A stretch of 64,000 nt of DNA from G039954875 sp047528275 (GTDB lineage: Bacteria > Bacteroidota > Bacteroidia > Flavobacteriales > Blattabacteriaceae): NCBI GenBank assembly GCA_047528275.1, contig CP180023.1:1550001-1614000 (forward strand), written 5' to 3'. Positions 31,015 through 39,839 of the stretch are shown in pieces (position 1 is the stretch's first letter; every line of letters begins with the position of its first letter). The translations under genes and the position numbers were made by a program. The notes under the pieces are model-generated. The model was not told the origin of the DNA and searched no databases. It saw nothing but the letters and a program-made list of their open reading frames with translations.

Positions 31015-31592
31015 GACCTTGTTTTGAATAATTCATAAGCATTGGCTGCAAAGAGCTTCACGGCAAAAGCCAACAAGACGATCCCAAATATTTTTTTCAA
31101 AACATTTAATCCATCTTGACCGAGCTTCACAGCAATAGCATCAGACCTTTCAATGACAAAATAAGCCACCAACATATTTAATGCTAATGCCAAAATAATG
31201 ACTTCTAAACTATAAGCAGCACGCAATGAGATCAGTGTAGTCAAAGAACCTGGTCCAGCAATCAGTGGGAAAGCAATCGGTACAACAGAAGGTTGGGCAT
31301 GTTCTGCCATTTTATGAAACTCCACCCCCAAGATCATCTCCAGAGCAATAAAAAATAAAACAATAGACCCTGCGATAGAAAAAGAATTTATGTCGATACC
31401 AATGATATCTAAAATCGATTGACCTAAAAATAGAAAAGATAGAAAAATACTCAATGCGACCCATACGATTTTTTTAGAATCTATCACACTCCCCTTGGAT
31501 TTGAAATTTAGGATAACAGGAGCATTCCCTATGATATCTATGATACTGAACAATACCATAAAACAACTGGCTAGAGACTTTATAAATTCCAT
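31011..31592 (-). CDS. MarC-family (UPF0056) membrane protein
   Basis: A 193-residue inner-membrane protein with about six hydrophobic segments. MarC-family hallmarks are FMVLFSIIDIIGNAPVILNF at the N-terminus, the central GSIVLFFIALEMILG, and PIAFPLIAGPGSLTTLISLR in the middle. The function is not firmly known; relatives were once linked to multiple antibiotic resistance, but that role was not upheld. The gene is intact, with TAACTTTG and TAATTTTG promoter-like octamers upstream, and it is followed by a small membrane protein in a four-base overlap. Confidence 0.88.
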   Translation of the reverse strand: MEFIKSLASCFMVLFSIIDIIGNAPVILNFKSKGSVIDSKKIVWVALSIFLSFLFLGQSILDIIGIDINSFSIAGSIVLFFIALEMILGVEFHKMAEHAQPSVVPIAFPLIAGPGSLTTLISLRAAYSLEVIILALALNMLVAYFVIERSDAIAVKLGQDGLNVLKKIFGIVLLAFAVKLFAANAYELFKTRS

Positions 31593-31623
31593 CGTTATTA
31601 CTGATTATTTTATTAGGCTAGGC

Positions 31624-31631
31624 CAAAGTTA
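31624..31631 (-). promoter_or_regulatory. Candidate -7 element for marC
   Basis: The minus strand reads TAACTTTG, a TANNTTTG match, about 32 bases before the marC ATG. A second match, TAATTTTG at 31652-31659, lies 20 bases further upstream, so one of the two may be chance. Confidence 0.4.
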
Positions 31632-31829
31632 TTCGAATCTTTTCCATCGAGCAAAATTAGCTTCATGTAGGACGAAAACTAGAAAAATTCCTCTTTTTGG
31701 AAAATTCACCAAATTTCCATAATTCTCCGTTTAAAAAATATTAATACCACCAGGCCAGTGGTAAGGCTTGGATGAGACAAAATCAAAAGCTATGGAAGAT
31801 TAAAGAGGCTTACAAAAAAAAAATTATGG

Positions 31830-33813
31830 ATTTTATACAACCAAGAAGTATCGTGTTATTCTGCTCAACATCTATTGGTTTTGCTACTTTGTCATGATCA
31901 ACAATGGCTTGACATTACCCCTTTGTATATAATAATTTTTAAACAAGTCAATCAAAGCATCAGACTTTTCAATAATGTCTAGAATACAAAACTATTGGCT
32001 ATATTGTTAATTAGTGATTTCTTACCTAGGGGCAAATGGGATAAAAAATGAGAAATTATCTTGGAACAAGATTTTAATTTATCTAGTATTAGGGTTGATT
32101 TTATTTTTCTTCAACTTCATATTATTGAGAATATCTACTTTAGGCTATGGCATCACAATACTCTAGATGATGACTACCTCCTTGGGATATCTATTGCTAA
32201 TGAAATCAGAGATGGGATGTGATCATCCGTGTCTTGAAAAACAATGTAGCTGATGATCTCTTCAATGAGAAAAACGAGACCTTCCTTCAAGAAGAAAAAC
32301 GAATCGAAAATAAATATTCAATCAACTTACCCACATTGTATCAATTCAAAAAGAATAAAGAGAAAAGTTTAGATCAATATAATCAACCCCCTTCCGAGCA
32401 ATGGTCATACTAAGGACACCTGGTTCGAAAAACTCCTTTGCTGTGATCAATAACGTCATTAAGCAGCACATTCAGAAGGGTTTTCTATATACATCTACGA
32501 TTACAAATTCGATAATCTATCGAAAATCATTTACAACACATTGCTGAAAAACATACGCTATTATAAGGTCAAACTTCAATTTTATGTGATCAATTTCAAT
32601 AATCCATCCAAAAGTCACAACTATAATCTTCTACTACACTAAAAGATGACCGACATCCTAGATGCTTACGAGTCGGCCTATACCATCATTGCTCAATCAT
32701 GCTCAATCTAAATAAGAATTGAATTAAAAAATAAGGTGATTTCTTCGTAAATTCACCAATCAACTTCTTGACATCAGATCATCTGATTACTCAAGATCTA
32801 TGAAAATAGGAAATATTACACCTTTCCTCATGCCATCGATTTTCTCAGTCGAGAATACGAAGAGATCCTCCCATATTAGGCTCTTATCTCGAACTGGAAA
32901 ATTATGTCAAACCTTTTATCGAATCCTACGAAAGTAATATAATGGGACAACTCGAGGGTTAAATCGACAACGCATGCATCCCCCTCCCCCACTTTCATAT
33001 CTGGTCTCACCATAACTCTCTACTGGATAATGTTTAGCAATAAACTCACATTAGATATCAACAATCCTCTGGTTCATAAAATACTCTAAGCAGGCAACAA
33101 CTATATCAGAGAATTTACCTACGTAACTATAGTAGGGCTTTATAATGATCGTTTGGTCAAATTAGTCAACCAAAAAATCGACTTAAATATTCAATCATCA
33201 TTGAAGAATTGCCGACGATCTATTTCAAAGGATTGGACAATTTGATTGCCACAACACGGAACAATAAGTTGAGCATCTGCTTGGGTTTCCAAGATTTTAT
33301 CCAGCTTGAGCGAGACTATGGAAAATCTGGAGCCACAGTCATTGGAAATAACTTGGATAAGATCTTCTCTGTCTATTTCTTAAGAGATAGCCCTAGACAG
33401 CTTTCTGAAAGATTTAGAAAAATCGTACAAAAGAGGCAATCGATCCCTGTAAGTCGAGAGAGTACCTCAACAAGCATTTCATCGCAGTTTGATCAGACTA
33501 TCACAGCAAGCAAAATTTCTAACCTTTCGCAAGGACTTTTTATCGGATCAGTAACAGACAACTTCTGCGAAGAAATCATTCAAAAGGTCATCCATACCAA
33601 AATATTGATCGACAACGACACGATCAAAAAAAAGAAGAGAAATCTTATATGTATATTCCCAATATCACCAACTTTACTAGACCTTATGGAGTAAGTCGCA
33701 TGGAAAAAGTCATTCAAAGAAACCTCCTTCAGATCAAAACCAATATACAAAATATGATAGACAAAGAACTCGCTCAACTTCAGGTAGCTAAAACAGCAGC
33801 CAAAGCAAGATAA
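31830..33813 (+). pseudogene. Conjugation coupling protein MobC/TraG pseudogene
   Basis: Bacteroidota conjugative elements carry a VirD4-like coupling ATPase, often called MobC or TraG. Plus-strand pieces follow its order: FNEKNETFLQEEKRIENKYS and INLPTLYQF (32250-32350), then the degraded P-loop region near 32430 (PGSKNSFAVINNVIKQHIQ in mixed frames). YDYKFDNLSKIIYNTLLKN-like text and the DAYESAYTII segment near 32680 follow. Then comes a long open piece at 33209-33694 with PTIYFKGLDNLIATTRNNKL and SASKISNLSQGLFIGSVTDN-like text. It ends in LLQIKTNIQNMIDKELAQLQ at 33813. Many stops lie in the first two thirds. No relaxase, integrase or other transfer gene remains beside it. Confidence 0.82.
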
Positions 33814-33825
33814 TGTTTGTATTGA

Positions 33826-35622
33826 TCATTCATTCAACTTCAATACAGCCATGAAAGCCGATTGAGGTATTTCTACTCGACCGATCTGACGCATCTTCTT
33901 CTTACCCTGTTTTTGTTTTTCCAGAAGCTTTCGCTTGCGAGAAATATCACCACCATAACACTTAGCTGTCACCTCCTTACGAAGGGATCTGATGGTCTCC
34001 CGGGCAATGACTTTACTACCAATAGCTGCTTGGATAGGAATCTCAAACTGTTGCCGTGGGATCAATTTACGAAGCTTTTCGCACATCTTCTTTCCAATAT
34101 GGAAAGAATTAGTCCTGTGTACCAAGAATGATAAAGCATCTACATGTTGGGAATTGATCAGAATATCAACCTTCACCAAATCCGAAAGACGGTATTCCAA
34201 AGGACTGTAATCGAAAGAAGCATATCCTTTAGAAATGGTTTTCAAACGATCATAAAAATCAAAGACTACCTCGGCTAATGGTAATTCGAAAATCAATTCT
34301 ACCCTTTGAGGGGTCAGATAAGACTGATTTTTGATCAGGCCGCGCTTTTCGATACACAATGAGATCACCGATCCGACATAGTCGACCATAGTGATCACAG
34401 CTGCCAGGATATACGGTTCTTCTACTCTTTCTAAAACAGTAGGATCGGGCAGATCCGAAGGGTTATGGACCAAAATAGGTCGATCGGGAGTTTTTCTCAA
34501 AAAAATGTGATACGAAACGTTAGGCACAGTAATGATGACGCTCATGCTATATTCACGTTCGAGACGTTCTTGGATGATCTCCATATGAAGCATCCCCAAA
34601 AAACCACAACGAAAACCAAAACCCAAAGCAGTTGAAGACTCAGGCGTGAAACTAAGGGAAGCATCATTCAATCGTAGTTTTTCCATCGAGGCGCGCAACT
34701 CCTCATAGTCTTGCGTATCTACTGGATAAATACCAGCAAAAACCATCGGTTTGACTTTTTCAAAACCTTCGATAGGGGTTAAGGCTGGATTTTCGAAACT
34801 TGTCAAAGTGTCACCTACTTTCACTTCGCGAGCATTTTTAATGCCCAAAACAACATAACCCACATCACCTGTAAAGATGACTTCTCGAGGAAGTTGTTTC
34901 AATTTGAGCGTGCCGATTTCATCAGCATGATAAATCTTACCCGTAGCCATGAACTGCAACTTCTGTCCCTTACGAATCTGGCCATTTCGTACGCGAAAAT
35001 AGGCTTCCACCCCTCTGAAAGGATTGTATACTGAATCAAAGATGAATGCCTGCAAAGGAGCAGATGAATCTCCTTGTGGAGATGGGATACGCAAGATGAT
35101 CGCTTCTAGGATCTCTTGTATTCCGATACCTTTTTTAGCACTAGCACAAATGACTTCTTCAGGCCGACATCCAATCAATTCAACCATATCATCAGTAACT
35201 TTTTCAGGATTAGCAGTAGATAGATCTATCTTATTCAATACAGGGATGATCGTTAGATCATTTTCTAATGCAAGGTAAAGATTGGAGATCGTCTGTGCCT
35301 GTATGCTCTGAGCAGCATCTACCACCAGCAAGGCACCTTCACAAGCAGCAATAGATCGAGATACTTCATAAGAAAAATCTACATGCCCAGGGGTATCTAT
35401 CAGATTAAGTAAATAAATCTGTTCCTTGTATTGATACTCCATTTGGATGGCATGACTCTTGATAGTGATACCACGCTCGCGTTCTATATCCATATCATCG
35501 AGCAACTGATCCTTTTTCTCTCTTTTTGTGATGGTCTTCGTAGCTTCTAAAAGACCGTCTGCCAAAGTACTCTTACCATGATCTATATGTGCAATAATGC
35601 AAAAATTTCGAATGTAGCTCAT
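33826..35622 (-). CDS. lepA: Elongation factor 4 (LepA)
   Basis: A 598-residue translational GTPase that acts on stalled or mis-translocated ribosomes. Its GTP-binding motifs are AHIDHGKSTLADGLLE (G1), DTPGHVDFSYEVSR (G3) and NKIDLSTANPEKV (G4). EF-G-like domains and the LepA-specific C-terminal domain follow (MRQIGRVEIPQSAFMAVLKL at the end). Length is standard for the family. It is intact and preceded by a TAATTTTG element 18-25 bases upstream. Its stop lies 12 bases from the end of the mobC remnant. Confidence 0.96.
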   Translation of the reverse strand: MSYIRNFCIIAHIDHGKSTLADGLLEATKTITKREKKDQLLDDMDIERERGITIKSHAIQMEYQYKEQIYLLNLIDTPGHVDFSYEVSRSIAACEGALLVVDAAQSIQAQTISNLYLALENDLTIIPVLNKIDLSTANPEKVTDDMVELIGCRPEEVICASAKKGIGIQEILEAIILRIPSPQGDSSAPLQAFIFDSVYNPFRGVEAYFRVRNGQIRKGQKLQFMATGKIYHADEIGTLKLKQLPREVIFTGDVGYVVLGIKNAREVKVGDTLTSFENPALTPIEGFEKVKPMVFAGIYPVDTQDYEELRASMEKLRLNDASLSFTPESSTALGFGFRCGFLGMLHMEIIQERLEREYSMSVIITVPNVSYHIFLRKTPDRPILVHNPSDLPDPTVLERVEEPYILAAVITMVDYVGSVISLCIEKRGLIKNQSYLTPQRVELIFELPLAEVVFDFYDRLKTISKGYASFDYSPLEYRLSDLVKVDILINSQHVDALSFLVHRTNSFHIGKKMCEKLRKLIPRQQFEIPIQAAIGSKVIARETIRSLRKEVTAKCYGGDISRKRKLLEKQKQGKKKMRQIGRVEIPQSAFMAVLKLNE

Positions 35623-35639
35623 TAAAAATATTTCTGATG

Positions 35640-35647
35640 CAAAATTA
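35640..35647 (-). promoter_or_regulatory. Candidate -7 element for lepA
   Basis: The minus strand reads TAATTTTG, a match to TANNTTTG, 18-25 bases upstream of the lepA ATG. That implies a very short 5' leader. Confidence 0.5.
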
Positions 35648-35659
35648 GTGGAATTTATC

Positions 35660-36335
35660 CGCTAAAAATTTACCCCCCCCCTCTTTTATAAATAAAACTA
35701 TTCCGAGCTATATCGAGCAAAAATTATGAAAGAACGAGTACATTTCTATAAAAATTGATGATCTACACGGATTATTTATAAAATTTTACATAAAAATAAT
35801 AATAAAATTAATATTAATTAATATTATATATAAAGTATATTATTTGTAATACTTATATAGTTATAGAATTAATGATTTATTACCATTAATAAAGAAAGAA
35901 GATAAAACGCATCCAAAAAATCATAACGATTGAGAAAATATAAATATTAAAGCCATTTCTTGGTACAAAAAAGAACCTCATATACATTTCAAACAAAGAA
36001 AAATATGATCAAAATAAATATAAAAAATAAATTAATTTTTCCTTATTATTTTATAAATAAAATCAAGAAATAACATACATGTATTTTACACTCTTAAAAT
36101 AACCATTAAGATCAAATGTAAAAAAATACATATTAAAAATCCGGTAAAAATGCTTTTATTTCATATCTTTGTATATTGTTTTAGTACATCATCTAATGAT
36201 AGATTGATATTATATATCATTCATAAATCTACGACAGTAAAAATCCAATGCTTTGAGAGATTGGGTGTACCTCACCCTCAGATAATGAATAAAAATGAAT
36301 TATATCAATTTTCCTAAATTCGTAACTTTCTTAAA
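35660..36335. other. AT-rich intergenic stretch between lepA and the dCMP deaminase gene
   Basis: About 670 bases, extremely A/T-rich between 35750 and 36160, with no readable protein on either strand. A run of C bases at about 35671-35680 stands out. The only signal I can support is a TATCTTTG octamer at 36164-36171. No hairpin terminator or tandem repeat was evident. Confidence 0.5.
36164..36171 (+). promoter_or_regulatory. Possible -7 element upstream of the dCMP deaminase gene
   Basis: TATCTTTG fits TANNTTTG but lies about 165 bases before the ATG, so it would give a long leader. It is weaker support than the other cases because the surrounding AT-rich DNA makes chance matches likely. 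Confidence 0.3.
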
Positions 36336-36755
36336 ATGAAAACTACAAACAAATATGATCTGGTTTATCTAAAAATGGTTATGGAATGGGCAAAATTATC
36401 CTATTGTAAAAGAAAACAAGTAGGTGCCCTCATCGTAAAAGACAAGATGATCATCTCTGATGGATACAACGGTACACCCAGTGGATTTGAAAATATTTGC
36501 GAAGATGAAGAGGGTCATACTAAATGGTACGTTTTACATGCAGAGGCCAATGCTATACTTAAAGTAGCCGCCTCTACACAATCATGTAAAGGAGCCGTTT
36601 TATACGTCACACTTTCTCCATGCAAAGAATGTAGCAAGCTTATCCATCAAGCTGGAATTAAAAGAGTAGTTTACCTTGATCTTTATAGGGATGACAACGG
36701 ATTAGACTTTATGAACAAAGCAGGTATCACAATTATTAAATTAAATCTGAATTAA
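36336..36755 (+). CDS. Deoxycytidylate deaminase (ComEB-like)
   Basis: A 139-residue zinc deaminase that converts dCMP to dUMP, a source of dTMP precursors. The zinc site and catalytic glutamate appear as VLHAEANAILKVAAS (HAE motif, residues about 67-73) and SPCKECSKLIHQAGI (PC-x2-C). The N-terminal ADRSVCKRKQVGALIV region of relatives appears here as WAKLSYCKRKQVGALIVKDK, followed by SDGYNGTPSGFENICEDEEG. It is intact. It is followed after about 75 bases by the S41 protease, the order often seen in Bacteroidota, so the two may be co-transcribed. Confidence 0.9.
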   Translation: MKTTNKYDLVYLKMVMEWAKLSYCKRKQVGALIVKDKMIISDGYNGTPSGFENICEDEEGHTKWYVLHAEANAILKVAASTQSCKGAVLYVTLSPCKECSKLIHQAGIKRVVYLDLYRDDNGLDFMNKAGITIIKLNLN

Positions 36756-36830
36756 TAATTAATGAATAAAAAAAAATATGCTAATTTTAATATTTATTAA
36801 TTTTTATTTTGTTTTTGTATTGGAAATCGT

Positions 36831-38258
36831 ATGGACCTAGTGACGGGCAACAAAAATGAACTCATACAGGTATCTTATAGGGATAAGGAACAGAAAATCA
36901 AAAGAATTTTGAACCTCATTGACGACAAATACATCCGTACTATCAACACCAATAATATCATTGATAGCCCCATCCAATACATTCTTTCTAATCTAGACCC
37001 TCATAGTAGCCACATTCCCCAAAAAGATGCTACAAAAACTGAAAATCAATTCAAAGGAAGATTCATCGGAATTGGCATAAAATACCAACTTATCGATGAT
37101 ACCATTTTCATCACAAGAGTGTTGGACTCCAGTCCTAACAAAAACGTACTTCTTGCCAAGAATCGGATCGTCGTTATAAAAAAAGATGCATCCGAAATAA
37201 AAGATCCTCAACAAATCAAAAATCAGCTGAAAGATCAAACGAAAGGAGAACTCTCCCTCGTCATCACACGGAAAAACAACAAAAAAACATTTTCTATATC
37301 GATCAAAAAACAAGCATTCTCCCTACAGTCTATAGAGTCCACCTATATACTCAACGACGATTTGGAATACATCAAACTCAACCATTTTGGAGATCATGCA
37401 TTTGAAAAATTTCAACAAGCACTCAAAAAACTGCAATCTCTAGGGATGAATAAACTGATCTTTGACCTTAGATATAATCCTGAAGGACGTGTAGATATTT
37501 CCCGCAATATCGTCGACGAATTTCTCGAAGAAAATCAATTAATCGTCTTTACAAGACAACGCAATAGACCAAATCAATACTATTATAGCACGTCACAAGA
37601 CCATTTCAAAAAGAGTTCTCTCTCTCTCTATGTCCTTTTAAACGAGAGATCCGCCTCGGCCAATGAGATTGTATCCGGAGCTCTCCAGGATAATGATAGA
37701 AGGACTATCGTAGGACAACCTTCCTTTGAGAAGGAATTGATTCAACAAGAGATCAATCTGAATAACGGATCTCTCGTACAAATGAATGTAAATCAATACA
37801 TTACAAATGTAGTACATTCTATACAAAAAAACTATGATAGCAAGGATAATGAATCTGAAGCCAGGCCGGAAATATTTTCATCTGAAAATATAGAGTTCTC
37901 AGATGCTTTAAAATTCATTACCTCAAATGGTGAAATTATTTTAGGAGGGGGGGGTATCACCCCATACATTCTCATATCTACAGAAACTACCCAAACGAAA
38001 GGTTTTTTCGATGATGCTATGACTTCTGATTTCTTAAATGACCTAGCTTTAAATTATATCGATGCTCACCAATCCAAATTAAATCAATACACTGCTCAGG
38101 GGGTTATAAATCACTTTGATGCCAAACCCATCATCAATAAAACATTGTTTCATTTCAAAAATGATAAAAATTTTACTCATGCTGATCAAGAAACTTTAGC
38201 CATTTTTCTCAAAGAACTTATGGCGCATCAACTTTTTGGCCTAGAAACCTTTTATTAA
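36831..38258 (+). CDS. C-terminal processing peptidase (S41 family), N-terminus and active site doubtful
   Basis: A 475-residue S41 peptidase with a helical N-terminal region (IKRILNLIDDKYIRTINTNN), a PDZ domain (about residues 70-165) and the catalytic domain. The catalytic serine region is kept (NERSASANEIVSGALQDNDR), but two other motifs are eroded: the NPGG loop reads DLRYNPEGRVDIS, and the lysine motif SFGKG reads GQPSFEKELIQ. The usual signal or anchor helix is missing from this frame. A hydrophobic stretch LILIFINFYFVFVL lies just upstream (36780-36820) in another frame after a run of nine A bases. A run of eight G bases lies in the frame at 37947-37954. The protein may be inactive, mis-localised, or rescued by slippage on the A run. 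Confidence 0.75.
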   Translation: MDLVTGNKNELIQVSYRDKEQKIKRILNLIDDKYIRTINTNNIIDSPIQYILSNLDPHSSHIPQKDATKTENQFKGRFIGIGIKYQLIDDTIFITRVLDSSPNKNVLLAKNRIVVIKKDASEIKDPQQIKNQLKDQTKGELSLVITRKNNKKTFSISIKKQAFSLQSIESTYILNDDLEYIKLNHFGDHAFEKFQQALKKLQSLGMNKLIFDLRYNPEGRVDISRNIVDEFLEENQLIVFTRQRNRPNQYYYSTSQDHFKKSSLSLYVLLNERSASANEIVSGALQDNDRRTIVGQPSFEKELIQQEINLNNGSLVQMNVNQYITNVVHSIQKNYDSKDNESEARPEIFSSENIEFSDALKFITSNGEIILGGGGITPYILISTETTQTKGFFDDAMTSDFLNDLALNYIDAHQSKLNQYTAQGVINHFDAKPIINKTLFHFKNDKNFTHADQETLAIFLKELMAHQLFGLETFY

Positions 38259-38327
38259 ATATTGAACTAACAAGACGCTATGATTATCAAGATACTAAAT
38301 TTAAAAAAAACTTAACAAGATATCATT

Positions 38328-39230
38328 ATGAATTGGAAACCATTTATCGAAGATTATACAAACTACTTGAAGCTCGAGAAAGGACTTTCCGAAAACTCTG
38401 TCGAAAATTATATACGAGATATCAAGAAAGTAAAGAATTACTTCGAACAATATTACCCTGAGGTCTCTCCTACAAACATTAGCGCCGACCAACTTTCACA
38501 ATTCTTATACAGTACGGTTAAAGAAGGTTATTCAGAGAGAACCCAAGCCCGTTTTATCTCCACGATAAAAAGCTTTTGCAAATTCCTCATCATCGAAAAC
38601 CACAGAACCGACTACCCTGGTAAACTCCTAGAAGCCCCTAGAATCAGTAAAAAACTCCCCAATACCCTTACACTGAAAGAGATCAATACACTCATAGACG
38701 GTATCAATCTAGACGAATCCGAAGGAAAAAGAAATCGTCTAATGCTAGAACTCCTCTATAGTTGTGTACTTCGGGTGTCAGAACTTATTCATTTAAAACT
38801 TTCCGACCTTCATTTTGATGAAAATTGTATCAGTGTCCTAGGAAAAGGCAACAAAAAAAGACTCATACCTATCAATCAATATTGTCAAACAATTCTTGAA
38901 CATTACATCAAAAATACACGAAACAAGTTGATGCCCAAAAGAAAACACGAAGATTATGTATTCCTCAATCGTAGAGGTGAAAAGCTCAGCCGGGTAATGA
39001 TTTTCACCATCGTCAGAAATCTAGCCGACAAGGCGGGTATATCTAAACCCATCAGTCCACACACTTTTCGTCATTCGTTTGCCACCCACCTATTGGAAAG
39101 CGGTGCAGATCTAAACTCCATCCAACAACTGCTCGGTCACCAAAGTATCACCACTACCGAGATCTACATTCACGCCACAACAGAACACCTCAGAGAAGTC
39201 ATTTTGAAACATCACCCAAGAAAAAGATGA
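38328..39230 (+). CDS. xerD: Tyrosine recombinase XerD
   Basis: A 300-residue recombinase with an N-terminal SAM-like DNA-binding domain (FIEDYTNYLKLEKGLSENSV) and a C-terminal catalytic domain. The catalytic residues are visible: arginine in CVLRVSELIHL, lysine in LGKGNKKRLIP, HTFRHSFATHLLESGADLNS (H-x2-R), LLGHQSITTTEIYIHATTEH (H and the nucleophilic tyrosine). Length and sequence fit the housekeeping XerD that resolves chromosome dimers at dif with XerC; no XerC or dif-like site is in the window. A phage- or element-type integrase is less likely given the standard length and lack of element genes. It is intact. Confidence 0.9.
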   Translation: MNWKPFIEDYTNYLKLEKGLSENSVENYIRDIKKVKNYFEQYYPEVSPTNISADQLSQFLYSTVKEGYSERTQARFISTIKSFCKFLIIENHRTDYPGKLLEAPRISKKLPNTLTLKEINTLIDGINLDESEGKRNRLMLELLYSCVLRVSELIHLKLSDLHFDENCISVLGKGNKKRLIPINQYCQTILEHYIKNTRNKLMPKRKHEDYVFLNRRGEKLSRVMIFTIVRNLADKAGISKPISPHTFRHSFATHLLESGADLNSIQQLLGHQSITTTEIYIHATTEHLREVILKHHPRKR

Positions 39231-39258
39231 AATCTGCCCAATTTTTCTCTGATAACCA

Positions 39259-39800
39259 TTGATCAGAATACAGGCCATGATATCAGAAGTATTCAAAAAA
39301 TATCCATACTGTGCTTCAAAAATATCCTATAGTATGACGAATATCATCTCAAATGCCAGACTTGTCAATTTATCTAGTATCCCAATCAGGCTACTTCCGT
39401 ATGCATCATTGTACGTCATGAAAATAAAATATTACTCACCACAAGAAAGAAAAATCCCGACCAAAACAGTTGGTATCTCCCAGGAGGCTTCATCAAACCA
39501 TAGGAAGACGGCTAAATAAGCAGCTGTGAGAGAACTAAAAAAAGAGATCGGATTAGAAATCTTAGCAAACGAACTCCACTATTTCAATACAGTACCCAAT
39601 GCATAACTCTATAAGGAATTACTCTACAGAACCTTAGACATTACCTTCGTAACAGAATCCATTACTAATAACATATAGATTGCTGATTCAGACGAAATCA
39701 AAGCCATGTTTTGGATTCATCTAGAAGATATCAACTTGATAAATTGGATTCATCTCTATATAAAAAATTCTCAGGAAATACATCAAAATCTATAAATAAA
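39259..39800 (+). pseudogene. NUDIX hydrolase pseudogene
   Basis: Plus-strand pieces in shifting frames resemble NUDIX proteins that start with a zinc-ribbon-like part. KKYPYCASKISYSM lies at the N-terminus (39295-39340). LYVMKIKYYSP in one frame is VRHENKILLTTRKKNPDQNS in the next, followed by WYLPGGFIKP and the NUDIX-box helix AAVRELKKEIGLEI (39520-39580). DEIKAMFWIHLEDINLINW follows near 39690-39740. Several stops lie between, and the conserved glycine-glutamate of the box is disrupted by a stop. It lies immediately after xerD. The substrate is unknown. Confidence 0.65.
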
Positions 39801-39839
39801 TATAAATCTTTTATAAAATATTCCGATACTCACTTAATG

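Noticed and set aside
33862..34210. Plus-strand open frames opposite lepA
   Set aside because: They are antisense to the conserved C-terminal domain of an intact gene and have no features of their own.
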